DNA from: Actinoplanes aureus
GTDB taxonomy: Bacteria; Actinomycetota; Actinomycetes; Mycobacteriales; Micromonosporaceae
Direction: 5' to 3'
Assembly: GCF_015704865.1 (NCBI RefSeq)
Contig: NZ_JADQTO010000005.1
Span: 25,016-89,015, forward strand
Length of the DNA: 64,000 nucleotides
Within the stretch, counting starts at the first letter, position 1. Each line of letters begins with the position of its first letter. The notes beneath the pieces were generated by a model that ran no database searches, was not told the DNA's origin, and worked only from the letters and a program-made list of their open reading frames with translations. Positions 15,327 through 25,845 of this stretch are shown in pieces. The position numbers were made by a program, and so were the translations under genes.

Positions 15327-17511
15327 CGGGCGCCTCGGCCGGGCGGCCGAAGTGGTAGCCCTGCGCCCGCCGGTACCCGAGCCGGTACAGCTCGGCGGCC
15401 TGTTCGGCGGTCTCCACTCCCTCGGCGACCGCGACCAGGCCGAGGCCGTGCGCCACCTGGATCAGCGAGGTCGCGATGACGGCGTGCCGGCCGGCCATGG
15501 TCACGTTGTCGACGAACGACTTGTCCACCTTGAGGATGCTCACCGGCAGCGTCTGGAGCAGGCCGAGTGACGAGTGGCCGGTGCCGAAGTCGTCCAGCGC
15601 GATGTCCACGCCGAGCGCGGTGAGGTCGTGCACCGTGCGTACCGCGGCGCCGCCGCCGAACACGGCGGTCTCGGTCACCTCGACGATCAGGTGGCCCGGG
15701 TCCATCCCGGTCTCGGCCAGCACCGCCGCGACCAGGTCGACGAAGCCGGGCTCGGCGAGCTGGCGGGCGGAGACGTTGACGCCGATCCGGTCCGGGGCCA
15801 CCCCGTCGCGCAGCCACGTCATGTACTGCGCGCACGCGGTCCGCAGGATCCACTCGCCGAGTTCGACGATCAGGCCGTTCCGCTCGGCGACCGGGATGAA
15901 CCGGTCCGGGCCGACGTGTCCGCGTACCGGGTGCCGCCAGCGGATCAGGCTCTCCACCGACGCGACCCGGCCGTGCGGTAGCTCCACGATCGGCTGGTAG
16001 ACCAGGTGGAACTCGCCCCGGTCGAGGCCGGCCCGCATCTCCGCGCCGAGCCGGGCCTCCTCGCCGGCCTGGTCGTCGAGCTCGGGGGAGTACCGGCGAC
16101 GGCGGCCGCCGGCCTTCGCCGCGTACATCGCCACGTCGGCGCGGCGCAGCACCTCGCCCGGGTCGTCGGTGTCGGTGTCGTCGGCGATGCCGATGCTGGT
16201 GCTGACCAGCACGTCGTGGCCGCCGGCCCGGACCGGCCGGTGTACCGCTGCGTGCAGTCGCGCGGCTAGATCGTCGCAGGCGGCGGCGGTGCACTCGGGC
16301 GGGAGCAGGATGGCGAACTCGTCCCCGCCCATCCGTGCCACGAGCGCCCCGGACGGTATCTCCGCGGCGAGCCGCTGGGCGATGCCGATCAGCAGCTCGT
16401 CGCCGGCGGCGTGCCCGAACCGGTCGTTGACCGCCTTGAAGCCGTCCAGGTCCAGCAACAGCACCTGCGGTGAACCGGCCGCGACGGCGTCGGCCAGCCG
16501 CCGCACGAAGCGGCGCCGGTTGGCCAGGCCGGTCAGCTCGTCGCGCATGGCCAGGTCACGCAGCCGGAGCGCCTGCACCTGAACCTGGTTGACCAGGCCC
16601 CACATCCGGGCCACCACCAGCAGGAAGAGGGCGACCGCCCCGGCGCCGATCGCGGCCCAGGCGATGCCGTCGCCGGCCGTGCCCTGCCAGATCAGCAGTG
16701 CCGGGGCGAGCAGGGTCGCCGCGGCCAGCATGGCCAGCCGGCGGGCGCCGACCCGGTGCGCGGCGATGCCGGTGTCCGGTCGCCGCCGCATCGACGGGTG
16801 CAGCGCGGCCGCGCCCCAGCAGACGTACGCCAGCAGGAAGCCGGCGTCGAAGATGCCGCCTTCCCAGTCCCCGGCGCTGGACAACACCGTGTAGAAGATG
16901 TCGCAGACCAGCATGAACGAGGCTCCGACCGCCAGCAGCCGCAGGCTCGGGGTGCGGTTCTCCGCTCGGGTCAGCATTCGCGCGACCGCGGCCGTCAGCA
17001 TCACGTCGGCGACCGGGTACCCGATCGTGGCGATCCGCTCCAGCAGCGGGGTGCCCGCCTCCTGGAGCGTCGGGCCGACGACGAAGACCCAGTAGACCAG
17101 GCCGATCCCGGTGGAGATCACCGCCGCGTCGATCAGCCCGGTCCGGTCCGGGCCGCCGTTGCCGCGGCCCAGCAGGGCCAGGCCTGCGAACAGCACCGGG
17201 TACGCGCACAGGTACAACAGGTCAGCCCACGACGGGTACGGGTACTCGCCGAGCCGGTGCTCGGTCACGTCGTAGCAGATGTCACCGGAGATGAAGATCG
17301 CCAGCCCGGCCGCGAGCACCCACCAGGCGGTGCCGTGTTCCGGCCGGTTCCGGCGGATCCCGGCGACCATCGCCACGACCGCCGCCACGCCGATGGTGTT
17401 GTAGTAGAACCTCTCGGCCAGGGAGCCGTCCGGCAACAGCGAATAGGCGGTCGCGGCGGGTATCGCCACGGCCGACCAGATTGCCCAGAGAGGGAACCGC
17501 CCGATTCGCAC
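15283..17511 (-). CDS. Membrane-bound GGDEF-EAL c-di-GMP enzyme
   Basis: This 742-residue protein may both make and break c-di-GMP. Residues 1-300 contain about ten hydrophobic helices, a likely membrane sensor. The GGDEF domain (about 310-475) has an intact ARMGGDEFAILL. The EAL domain (about 480-735) has ESLIRWRHP in place of EAL, then VNVSARQL, the metal motif ALDDFGTGHSSLG, KVDKSFV and AEGVETAEQ, so phosphodiesterase activity is plausible. The GTG at 17509-17511 is the first start consistent with the membrane domain. It lies 47 bases behind the acyl-CoA dehydrogenase gene and may be co-transcribed. Confidence 0.9.
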   Translation of the reverse strand: MRIGRFPLWAIWSAVAIPAATAYSLLPDGSLAERFYYNTIGVAAVVAMVAGIRRNRPEHGTAWWVLAAGLAIFISGDICYDVTEHRLGEYPYPSWADLLYLCAYPVLFAGLALLGRGNGGPDRTGLIDAAVISTGIGLVYWVFVVGPTLQEAGTPLLERIATIGYPVADVMLTAAVARMLTRAENRTPSLRLLAVGASFMLVCDIFYTVLSSAGDWEGGIFDAGFLLAYVCWGAAALHPSMRRRPDTGIAAHRVGARRLAMLAAATLLAPALLIWQGTAGDGIAWAAIGAGAVALFLLVVARMWGLVNQVQVQALRLRDLAMRDELTGLANRRRFVRRLADAVAAGSPQVLLLDLDGFKAVNDRFGHAAGDELLIGIAQRLAAEIPSGALVARMGGDEFAILLPPECTAAACDDLAARLHAAVHRPVRAGGHDVLVSTSIGIADDTDTDDPGEVLRRADVAMYAAKAGGRRRRYSPELDDQAGEEARLGAEMRAGLDRGEFHLVYQPIVELPHGRVASVESLIRWRHPVRGHVGPDRFIPVAERNGLIVELGEWILRTACAQYMTWLRDGVAPDRIGVNVSARQLAEPGFVDLVAAVLAETGMDPGHLIVEVTETAVFGGGAAVRTVHDLTALGVDIALDDFGTGHSSLGLLQTLPVSILKVDKSFVDNVTMAGRHAVIATSLIQVAHGLGLVAVAEGVETAEQAAELYRLGYRRAQGYHFGRPAEAPANAGYGRHRAVPAA

Positions 17512-17558
17512 GTGTTGCCATCGACCGCGGCGGGTCCTGGTTGAGAGCGAGCGAGTTG

Positions 17559-19193
17559 CTACTCGGGTGCCGCCGCCCGCTCCACGATCGCGGCGAGGTC
17601 CGCGGACGGCGACAGCGTGCCGAAGGTCTGCCCCCAGTCGCCGCCGAGCCGGCTGGCGCAGAACGCGTCGGCGACCGCGGCCGGCGCGTGGCGTACCAGC
17701 AGCGAACCTTGCAGAACCAGGGCCATCCGTTCCACCACCCGCCGGGCCCGGGCCTCCGGGTCGCTGGTGTCGGCGAGCCGCTCGCGCAGGTCGGCGACGG
17801 CCGCGTCGAGGTGCCGGTCGGCGCCGGCGGCCGCGCCGGCCTCGGCGAGGAACGCCTCCACGCTCTCCGGCGCGCGGCGCATCGCCCGCAGCACGTCGAG
17901 CGCCTGCACGTTGCCGGAGCCCTCCCAGATCGAGTTGAGCGGCGCGTCCCGGTAGAGCCGGGGCAGGCCGGAGTCCTCGACGTAGCCGTTGCCGCCCAGG
18001 CACTCCAGGGCCTCGCCGACCACGGCCGGCTGGCGCTTGCAGACCCAGAACTTGCCGACCGGGATGGCCAGCCGCCGCAACGGCTCGTTCCGGTCGACCG
18101 CGCCGGCCAGCCGGATGGCCAGGGCGGTCGCCGCCTCCGACTCGAGGGCCAGATCGGCGAGCACGTTGCGCATCGCCGCCTTCTCCACCAGCGGCCCGCC
18201 GAACGCGGCGCGGTGCCGCGCGTGGTGGATCGCCTGGGTCAGCGCGGCCCGCATCCCCGAGGCCGAGCCGATCACGCAGTCCAGGCGGGTCATCGCGACC
18301 ATCTCGATGATCGTGCGTACGCCCTGGCCCTCGGCCCCGACCAGCCAGGCGACCGTGCCGTCGAACTCCGGCTCACTGCTGGCGTTGCTGCGGTTGCCGA
18401 GCTTGTCCTTGAGCCGCTGGATGCGGAACACGTTGCGGGTGCCGTCCGGCAGCACCCGGGGGACCAGGAAGCAGGAGAGACCGCCCGGTGCCTGGGCCAG
18501 GACCAGGAACAGGTCGCACATCGGGGCGCTGGTGAACCACTTGTGCCCGCGCAGCGTCCAGGTGCCGTCGCCGGCCGGGGCGGCGGTGGTGGTGTTGGCG
18601 CGAACGTCCGAGCCGCCCTGCTTCTCGGTCATGCCCATGCCGGCGAGCAGTCCCCGCTTCTGCCCGGGGGTACGCAGGCCGGGGTCGTACACCCGGCTGG
18701 TCAGCAGCGGCTCGTAGACGGCGGCCAGCTCCGGGCTCTGCCGCAGCGCCGGCACCACCGCGTAGGTCATCGAGATCGGGCAGGCGTGGCCGGCCTCGAC
18801 CTGCGACCACACGTGGAAGCCGGCGGCGCGGGCCACGTGCGCGCCGGGGCGCGGGTCGGCCCAGGCGGCGCCGGCCAGCCCTTCGGCGACGGCCACGTCC
18901 ATCAGCCGGTGCCAGGACGGGTGGAACTCCACCTCGTCGAGGCGGTGGCCGTACCGGTCGTGGGTCAGCAGGCGTGGCTCGTACCGATTGGCCTCGTCGC
19001 CCCACCGCTGGGCCTGCTCGCCGCCGGCCAGCCGGCCCAGCCGGTGCAGGTCGGCGACCGCCCAGCCGGCGCCCTCACGCTCGGCCGCCTCGAGCAGTGC
19101 GGCGTCGGCGGCGACATCGTGGCCGGCCAGCGGCGGCGGCTGGTTGAACACCTCGTGGGTGCTGCCGGAGGAGGTTGCTGTGGTGGCGGTCAC
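17559..19193 (-). CDS. AidB-like acyl-CoA dehydrogenase-family flavoprotein
   Basis: This 544-residue FAD protein resembles AidB, the adaptive-response acyl-CoA dehydrogenase relative linked to alkylation damage in Escherichia coli. The family's length (about 540) and diagnostic motifs fit: GMGMTEKQGGSDVRANTTTA, near residue 185, GHKWFTSAPMCDLFLVLAQ, ECLGGNGYVEDSGLPRLYRD and NSIWEGSGNVQALDVLR, which carries the Glu expected at the active site. The start is GTG at 19193 without a clear binding site. Its physiological substrate is unknown. It is followed by the GGDEF-EAL gene after 47 bases. Confidence 0.9.
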   Translation of the reverse strand: MTATTATSSGSTHEVFNQPPPLAGHDVAADAALLEAAEREGAGWAVADLHRLGRLAGGEQAQRWGDEANRYEPRLLTHDRYGHRLDEVEFHPSWHRLMDVAVAEGLAGAAWADPRPGAHVARAAGFHVWSQVEAGHACPISMTYAVVPALRQSPELAAVYEPLLTSRVYDPGLRTPGQKRGLLAGMGMTEKQGGSDVRANTTTAAPAGDGTWTLRGHKWFTSAPMCDLFLVLAQAPGGLSCFLVPRVLPDGTRNVFRIQRLKDKLGNRSNASSEPEFDGTVAWLVGAEGQGVRTIIEMVAMTRLDCVIGSASGMRAALTQAIHHARHRAAFGGPLVEKAAMRNVLADLALESEAATALAIRLAGAVDRNEPLRRLAIPVGKFWVCKRQPAVVGEALECLGGNGYVEDSGLPRLYRDAPLNSIWEGSGNVQALDVLRAMRRAPESVEAFLAEAGAAAGADRHLDAAVADLRERLADTSDPEARARRVVERMALVLQGSLLVRHAPAAVADAFCASRLGGDWGQTFGTLSPSADLAAIVERAAAPE

Positions 19194-19280
19194 GGGCCGA
19201 ATCTACTCGCCGGTAACCGGCTTGGTAAGTGCACACCCGCACAGGCGCTTCGCAGGCTGGATGTGGGGTAATAGGCCGCG

Positions 19281-19973
19281 ATGCGGCCCGACCAGGAATT
19301 CACCCTCGAGGTACGCACCACCGCGGTGGCTGCGGCGGCACCGATCCTGCTGGTCCCGTTCGTCCTGATCGCCGCCCTGGTCGCGGGCAGCTACCAGCCG
19401 CTGCACGACTTCGACCGCCGGGTCACCGACCGGATGCACGAGGTCGCCGTCGGCCACCCGGGCTGGGCGGACGCGATGGCGTGGTGGAGCCTGATCTTCC
19501 ACCCGACCACCTGGCGGATCGCCGCGGCGCTGCTGATGGTCTGGCTGTGGCGGCGGCACGCCCGGCCCCTGGCCATCTGGGTGGGTGCCACCATGGCCGC
19601 GGGTGCGCTGCTCGGCGTACTCCTGAAACTGCTCTTCGGGCGGCATCGCCCGGACCTGCTCGATCCGGTGGCGCAAGCCGCCGGATACGCGTTCCCGTCC
19701 GGCCACGCCCTCACCAACGCGCTCGGCGCGGCGGTCTTCCTGATGGTGCTGCTGCCGCTGGTGCGCGACCGCCTGCTCGCCCGCGCGGGCCTCTGGTTCG
19801 CCGCGCTGGTCATCCCGCTGGTCACCGCGTTCACCCGGGTCGCGCTGGGCGTGCACTGGGCCAGCGACGTGGTGGCCGGTCTGCTCTTCGGTGTCGCCCT
19901 GGCCGCGCTCACCGCCTGGGCGTTCGTGTACCGGGTGAGACCGCGACGTGTCCGGGAGAGCGTGCCTGGGTAG
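19281..19973 (+). CDS. PAP2-superfamily membrane phosphatase 1
   Basis: This 230-residue protein has about six membrane helices and the three-part phosphatase signature of PAP2 enzymes: KLLFGRHRPDLL, PSGHALTNALG and TRVALGVHWASDVVAG. The two catalytic His are in SGH and HWASD. It would dephosphorylate a lipid phosphate such as phosphatidate or undecaprenyl pyrophosphate at the outer membrane face. ATG at 19281 fits the first helix. The following gene is a second PAP2 protein in the same direction, so the two probably form an operon. Confidence 0.9.
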   Translation: MRPDQEFTLEVRTTAVAAAAPILLVPFVLIAALVAGSYQPLHDFDRRVTDRMHEVAVGHPGWADAMAWWSLIFHPTTWRIAAALLMVWLWRRHARPLAIWVGATMAAGALLGVLLKLLFGRHRPDLLDPVAQAAGYAFPSGHALTNALGAAVFLMVLLPLVRDRLLARAGLWFAALVIPLVTAFTRVALGVHWASDVVAGLLFGVALAALTAWAFVYRVRPRRVRESVPG

Positions 19974-19983
19974 TGAAGCGCCC

Positions 19984-20673
19984 GTGGCAACCACATTGAA
20001 GCGAATGGTTCTGCCGATCGCCGCGCTGCTGCTGTTCATGATCGGCCTTGGCGTGCTGCTGACCCGAGCCGCTGCCCACCTGTGGCCGTTGACCATCGAG
20101 GACGGTGTGAACCGGGAACTCGCCGGGGGACGGACCGAGGGGATGACCGACGTCTCGTACGTCGTCAGCGGGGTGGCGAACACGCCCTGGATCATCGCGG
20201 TGACCGCCACGGTCGCGCTGATCCTGTGGCTGGTGCTGCGTTCCTGGCGGGAGCCGCTGTTCCTGTGCCTCGCGGTGACCGCGCAGGCGCTGGTCTTCTA
20301 CTTCACCACGGTGGCCATCGACCGGCCCCGCCCCGCCGTGCAGCGCCTGGACGAGTCGCCGCCGACCTCCAGCTTCCCGTCCGGGCACACCTCGGCGGCC
20401 GTCGCGCTCTACATCGGACTGGCGGTGCTGCTCGCCGGCATGGCCCGGCACACCTGGGTCAAGGCGCTGTGCTGGGCACTCGTCCTGGTGCCGATCGGGG
20501 TGGCGCTGGCCCGGATGTACCGGGGCATGCACCACCCGAGCGACGTGGTCGCCGCCTTCATCAACGGCGTGACCTGCGTGATCGTCATGTCGCGTGCGCT
20601 GCTGGACCGGAGCTTCCCACGCCGTGCCGAGCGCCGGATCAACGGCGCCCGGCCCCGGCTGGCGACTCAGTAG
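19984..20673 (+). CDS. PAP2-superfamily membrane phosphatase 2
   Basis: This 229-residue protein has an N-terminal helix (residues 7-27) and further membrane helices. Its phosphatase motifs are VAIDRPRPAVQ, PSGHTSAAVALY and RMYRGMHHPSDVVAA. The first motif has lost the usual leading Lys. The GTG at 19984 is chosen, ten bases after the preceding gene; an ATG at 20005 is also possible. It is a divergent relative of the gene just upstream, and the pair may act on different lipid phosphates. Seven bases overlap the convergent sulfatase gene. Confidence 0.87.
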   Translation: MATTLKRMVLPIAALLLFMIGLGVLLTRAAAHLWPLTIEDGVNRELAGGRTEGMTDVSYVVSGVANTPWIIAVTATVALILWLVLRSWREPLFLCLAVTAQALVFYFTTVAIDRPRPAVQRLDESPPTSSFPSGHTSAAVALYIGLAVLLAGMARHTWVKALCWALVLVPIGVALARMYRGMHHPSDVVAAFINGVTCVIVMSRALLDRSFPRRAERRINGARPRLATQ

Positions 20674-22064
20674 CGCAGCTGCGGTGCGTCGATCTCCTCC
20701 CAGCGGGCCCGCAGCTCGGCGACGAGCTGCGGGTGCTTGGCGGCGAGGTTGGCCTGCTCGCGCGGGTCGTTCTCGATGTCGTACAGGGCGTCCCCGCCGG
20801 TCGCGCTGAGCCGCAGGTACTTCCACTTGCCGCGGCGCAGCGCGCGGTTCGCCCGGGTACGCCAGAACAGGTCCCGCTCCGGCGCCTCCGCCCCGCGCAG
20901 CAGGTAGCCGGCCAGGCTGGCACCGTCCAACGGGTACTCCGGGTGCGGCTTCGCCCCGGCGATCTCGAGCAGCGTCGCCGTCCAGTCGTGGGTGACCACC
21001 GGGACGTGGCTGACCTGGCCGCCACGGACGCGGGCCGGCCACCGCAGGATCGTCGGCACCCGGATGCCACCCTCGTTGAGGCTCGCCTTGTTGCCGGACA
21101 GCGGCCAGTTGTACGAGAACCGCTCGCCGCCGTTGTCGCTCTGGAAGATCACCAGGGTGTCGCGCTCCTGGCCGGTCTCGCGCAGCGCGGTGAGCACCTG
21201 GCCGATGCGCCGGTCCAGGTTCTCCACCATCTTCCGGTACGTCTGAAGGGACCCGCCGTCGCGGTGGAAGATGGCCTGCGAGTCGCCGGCCTTGATCCGC
21301 GCGGTGATCTCCTCGCTGACGGCCCGGTCCCCGGGCGCCTCCCACGGCCAGTGCGGACTGGTGAAGTTGAGGTTGAGCAGCCAGGGCGCGGAGTGCTTGC
21401 GCCGCACGAACGACTCGGCCCGGTCGGCGATGACGTCGGTGTAGTACCGGCCGTCGTTCTCCACCGGGGTCTCGCCCTCGTACAGGTCGTACTCGCCCAT
21501 GTGGCTGTACTTCGAGTAGTAGTCGACGCCACCGGAGTAGTTGCCGAAGAACTCGTCCCAGCCGACCCGCAGCGGGCTGAAGTTCGGCAGGAACCCGCCG
21601 TGCCACTTGCCGAACAGGGCGGTGGCGTAGCCGGCCGCCTTCAGCAGCGAGGCGAGCGTCGGGTGCGAGGCCGGGATGCCGTCCCGCTCGTTCACGCTGC
21701 CGATCGGCTCGGGCAGGCCACCGGCGGTGCGGCCCGGGTAGCGGCCGGTGTAGAAGGCGACCCGGGTGGGTGAGCAGACGGCGCCGGAGGAGTAGCCGTC
21801 GGTGAAGCGCACGCCGCCCTTGGCCAGCCGGTCCAGGTGGGGCGTCTCGATGTCCGGCGAGCCGTAGCTGCTCAGGTCCGCCCAGCCCAGGTCGTCGGCG
21901 AGGATGAACAGGATGTTCGGGCGCTTCGAGGAGCCCGGCCTGGCCTGGAACGGCCGCTCGTCGCTGCCGGCGGCACCGGCCGGTTCGGCGGTGAGGGCGG
22001 TCGCGGCGGCGGCTCCGGCGAGAGCGCCGAAAACGCCGCGCCGGGTGGTCCCACGGTTGGTCAC
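20667..22064 (-). CDS. Tat-exported sulfatase (formylglycine type)
   Basis: This 465-residue sulfatase should hydrolyse a sulfate ester outside the cytoplasm. A twin-arginine signal (TTRRGVFGALAG) begins near residue 6 and is cleaved near GAAG. Active-site features are the metal-binding ILADDLGWADL, the CSPTR pentapeptide whose Cys becomes formylglycine, GKWHGG, TSPHWPWEAP and FQSDNGGERFS. Length and motifs suit an aryl- or sugar-sulfatase; the substrate is not clear. The GTG at 22062-22064 has TGGAGAT upstream. A promoter is visible 28 bases further on. Sulfotransferase genes elsewhere in the window may be unrelated. Confidence 0.92.
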   Translation of the reverse strand: MTNRGTTRRGVFGALAGAAAATALTAEPAGAAGSDERPFQARPGSSKRPNILFILADDLGWADLSSYGSPDIETPHLDRLAKGGVRFTDGYSSGAVCSPTRVAFYTGRYPGRTAGGLPEPIGSVNERDGIPASHPTLASLLKAAGYATALFGKWHGGFLPNFSPLRVGWDEFFGNYSGGVDYYSKYSHMGEYDLYEGETPVENDGRYYTDVIADRAESFVRRKHSAPWLLNLNFTSPHWPWEAPGDRAVSEEITARIKAGDSQAIFHRDGGSLQTYRKMVENLDRRIGQVLTALRETGQERDTLVIFQSDNGGERFSYNWPLSGNKASLNEGGIRVPTILRWPARVRGGQVSHVPVVTHDWTATLLEIAGAKPHPEYPLDGASLAGYLLRGAEAPERDLFWRTRANRALRRGKWKYLRLSATGGDALYDIENDPREQANLAAKHPQLVAELRARWEEIDAPQLRY

Positions 22065-22092
22065 GTCATCTCCAGTGGATCGAGGTAGGCCG

Positions 22093-22121
22093 ACAATATC
22101 CATAGGATAGATAGGAGTAAA
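22093..22121 (-). promoter_or_regulatory. Promoter of the sulfatase gene
   Basis: On the minus strand TTTACT (22116-22121) and TATTGT (22093-22098) are 17 bases apart, in an AT-rich patch 28 bases before the GTG start. Confidence 0.55.
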
Positions 22122-22172
22122 GGAGTTACCTCTCCGCTGGAACCGGGGCCGTGGTGCGAGAGCATGTGAGCC

Positions 22173-22811
22173 ATGACGCAGCTGACTGGACAAGAGATCG
22201 CCGAGCGGGCGCCGCGGGGGTGGAGCTATCTGCTGGGTGCCCTGCGGACGCGGCTACCGACCGGGGACTTCGCGACCGGGCTGGCACTGGTGAACGCGAT
22301 CGGCGCGGCGGCCGAGGCGGCGGACCATCACCCCGACCTGGACCTGCGGTACACGTACGTCGACGTCTCCCTGGTCAGCCATGACGTGGGCGCGGTGACC
22401 GGGCGGGATCTGCGGCTCGCGGCGACGATCAGCGAGCTGGCCGCCGAGGCGGGCGTCACCGCGGACGCCGCCGGGCTGACCCGGCTGGAGCTGGCGCTCG
22501 ACAGCCCGGACCAGGCCCGGATCATGCCGTTCTGGGCGGCGGTGCTGGGCGGCGAGGCGAAGAGCGGCGAGGTGGCCGACCCCGCCGGGACGCTGCCGGT
22601 CCTCTGGTTCCAGGAGTCCGGCGACGAGGAACCGCGCCAGCGCTGGCACCCCGACCTGTGGGTCGATCCGTCCGAGGTGCAGCCCCGGATCGATGCCGCG
22701 ATCGAAGCCGGCGGCACGCTGGTCAGCGACGCCGAGGCGCCCAGCTTCTGGGTGCTCGCCGACCCCGAGGGAAACCGGGTGTGTCTGTGCACCTGGCAGT
22801 CCCGGAGCTGA
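22173..22811 (+). CDS. Pterin-4a-carbinolamine dehydratase / glyoxalase-like fusion
   Basis: This 212-residue protein joins two domains. Residues 1-95 resemble pterin-4a-carbinolamine dehydratase: GDFATGLALVNAIGAAAEAADHHPDL with the His-His of the active site, then YTYVDVSLVSHDVGAVTGRD. Residues 105-212 form a VOC/glyoxalase-like domain (RLELALDSPDQARIMPFWAAVLGG, then FWVLADPEGNRVCLC). The first normally recycles tetrahydropterin cofactor; the role of the second is unknown. Such fusions recur in actinomycetes. It is monocistronic, ending at a strong hairpin. Confidence 0.88.
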   Translation: MTQLTGQEIAERAPRGWSYLLGALRTRLPTGDFATGLALVNAIGAAAEAADHHPDLDLRYTYVDVSLVSHDVGAVTGRDLRLAATISELAAEAGVTADAAGLTRLELALDSPDQARIMPFWAAVLGGEAKSGEVADPAGTLPVLWFQESGDEEPRQRWHPDLWVDPSEVQPRIDAAIEAGGTLVSDAEAPSFWVLADPEGNRVCLCTWQSRS

Positions 22812-22820
22812 ACACGCGAA

Positions 22821-22850
22821 GAGGCGGGGTGGCCCGAGCCACCCCGCCTC
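22821..22850. terminator. Bidirectional terminator between the pterin-dehydratase fusion and aceB
   Basis: GAGGCGGGGTGGC and its exact complement flank a CCGA tetraloop (13-base arms). It lies between two convergent genes, 22811 and 22862. Confidence 0.85.
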
Positions 22851-22861
22851 GCCGCACCGGA

Positions 22862-24487
22862 TCAGGCCGCGACAGTAGCCTGATCGGTGACCGGAGCCGT
22901 GCACCCGCCGGCCAGGTGCCGGAGGTAAGCCGGCAGGGTCAGGAACTCCGGGCAGGTCCGCTCAGTGAGCAGGACCACGAGCAGGGTCCGCGCCTGGCCG
23001 AAGCAGCGGGCCGCTTCCTCGTCCAGCGCACCGGTCTCGCTGAGCACGTCGAGCTCCTCGCGAAGCATCCGGGTGACCAGGGTGGCGGTCACCGGCACGC
23101 CGTAGTCGGTCGGCGTACCCGAGGAGATCCACTGCCAGAGCTGCGCGCGGCAGATCTCGGCGGTGGCCGCGTCCTCCATCAGCCCGCCGAGCGCGACCGC
23201 GCCCCGCCCGCCGAGCCAGGCGGCGATGTAGCGCAGCGCCACGCTGCAGTTGTTGCGCAGCGCCACCTCGCTGACCGAGACGTCGGCGGACTTGATGCCC
23301 AGCAGGTCGGACGCGGTGACCCGCACGTCGTCGCGCTTGCGCACGATCTGGTGCGGCTCGTCACCGAGCCACTGGTCGAACACCTCACGGCAGGTCTCGA
23401 CCAGGCCCGGGTGCGCCACCCAGGAGCCGTCGAAGCCGTCGCCGACCTCGCGCCGCTTGTCCTGACGGACCTGGTTGAGCGCCCGCTTCGCGGCGACCGG
23501 GTCGCGGCTGGGCACGACGGCGGCCATGCCGCCGATCGCGTGGGCGCCGCGCTTGTGGCAGGTCTTGACCAGCAGTTCGGTGTACGCCCGCATGAACGGC
23601 GCGGTCATCGTGACCTGGGACCGCTCCGGCAGAACCACGTCCGGCCGGTTCTTGATCATGCTGAACAGGTAGTCCCAGCGTCCCGCGTTGAGCCCGGCCG
23701 AGTGCTCCCGCAGCTCGTACAGGATCTCCTCCATCTCGAAGGCCGCGTTGATCGTCTCGATCAGGACGGTGGCCCGGATGGTGCCGCGCGGGATGCCGAG
23801 GTACTCCTGCGCGTAGACGAAGACGTCGTTCCAGAGGCGGGCCTCCAGGTGCGACTCCAGCTTCGGCAGGTAGAAGTACGGTCCGCTGCCCCGGTCGATC
23901 TGCTTCTGCCCGCAGTGGAACAGGTACAGGCCGAAGTCGAACAGCGAGGCGGAGACCGCCCGGCCGCCGATCCGCAGGTGACACTCCGGCAGGTGCCATC
24001 CCCGCGGCCGGACCATGATGGTCGGGACCTGGTCGCCGACCTCGTAGCGCCGGCCGTCGGGGGCGGTCCAGTCCAGCGTGCCGTCCAGCGCGTCCTTCAG
24101 GTTGATCTGGCCGACGATCACGTTGTCCCAGGTGGGCGACGTGGCGTCCTCGAAGTCGGCCATCCAGACCTTCGCGCCGGAGTTGAGCGCGTTGATGGTC
24201 ATCTTGCGCTCCGGCGGACCGGTGATCTCCACCCGCCGGTCGGTGAGGTCCGGGGCGGCCGGGGCGACCTGCCAGGACAGGTCGTCCCGGATGTGCTGGG
24301 TGGAGGTGAGGAAGTCCAGGTCGGTGGTACGGGTGGCCCGGCGGCGCCGGCGGCGCTCCAGCAGCTGCACCCGGCGGGCGCCGAACTCGCGGTCAAGCGC
24401 CACGATGAACTCGACGGCCTCGGGAGTCAGGATCTCGGAGTAACGGCCGGCGGTCGTACCGGTGATGGTGATCTCTTCGGCGCCCAT
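22862..24487 (-). CDS. aceB: Malate synthase A
   Basis: This 541-residue cytoplasmic enzyme condenses glyoxylate with acetyl-CoA to malate, the second step of the glyoxylate shunt. Length fits the A isoform (about 530-540). Recognisable segments are WMADFEDATSPTWDN, IMVRPRGWHLPECHL (active-site Arg), YFYLPKLESHLEARLWNDVF, RATVLIETINAAFEMEEILY and GRWDYLFSMIKN. DGSWVAHPGLV lies in the C-terminal half. The ATG at 24485-24487 has a TAGGA-type site. It follows isocitrate lyase by 22 bases, so the two form one aceA-aceB operon. Confidence 0.97.
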   Translation of the reverse strand: MGAEEITITGTTAGRYSEILTPEAVEFIVALDREFGARRVQLLERRRRRRATRTTDLDFLTSTQHIRDDLSWQVAPAAPDLTDRRVEITGPPERKMTINALNSGAKVWMADFEDATSPTWDNVIVGQINLKDALDGTLDWTAPDGRRYEVGDQVPTIMVRPRGWHLPECHLRIGGRAVSASLFDFGLYLFHCGQKQIDRGSGPYFYLPKLESHLEARLWNDVFVYAQEYLGIPRGTIRATVLIETINAAFEMEEILYELREHSAGLNAGRWDYLFSMIKNRPDVVLPERSQVTMTAPFMRAYTELLVKTCHKRGAHAIGGMAAVVPSRDPVAAKRALNQVRQDKRREVGDGFDGSWVAHPGLVETCREVFDQWLGDEPHQIVRKRDDVRVTASDLLGIKSADVSVSEVALRNNCSVALRYIAAWLGGRGAVALGGLMEDAATAEICRAQLWQWISSGTPTDYGVPVTATLVTRMLREELDVLSETGALDEEAARCFGQARTLLVVLLTERTCPEFLTLPAYLRHLAGGCTAPVTDQATVAA

Positions 24488-24509
24488 TTTTCGTCCTACC
24501 CGTCTTCCC

Positions 24510-25796
<1,287 letters not shown>

Positions 25797-25825
25797 CTGA
25801 AAGATCCCTTTCCTGCCCTGTCGCG

Positions 25826-25845
25826 TTCTTCCGGGTGGAAGAACT
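25826..25845. promoter_or_regulatory. Palindrome in the aceA-regulator intergenic region
   Basis: GTTCTTCC (25826-25833) and GGAAGAAC (25838-25845) form a perfect 8-base inverted repeat around GGGT, 30 bases upstream of aceA and about 80 from the regulator start. It is a plausible operator for the divergent RamB-like protein. It does not match the corynebacterial RamB consensus (AAACTTTGCAAA-like) that I remember. Confidence 0.5.
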
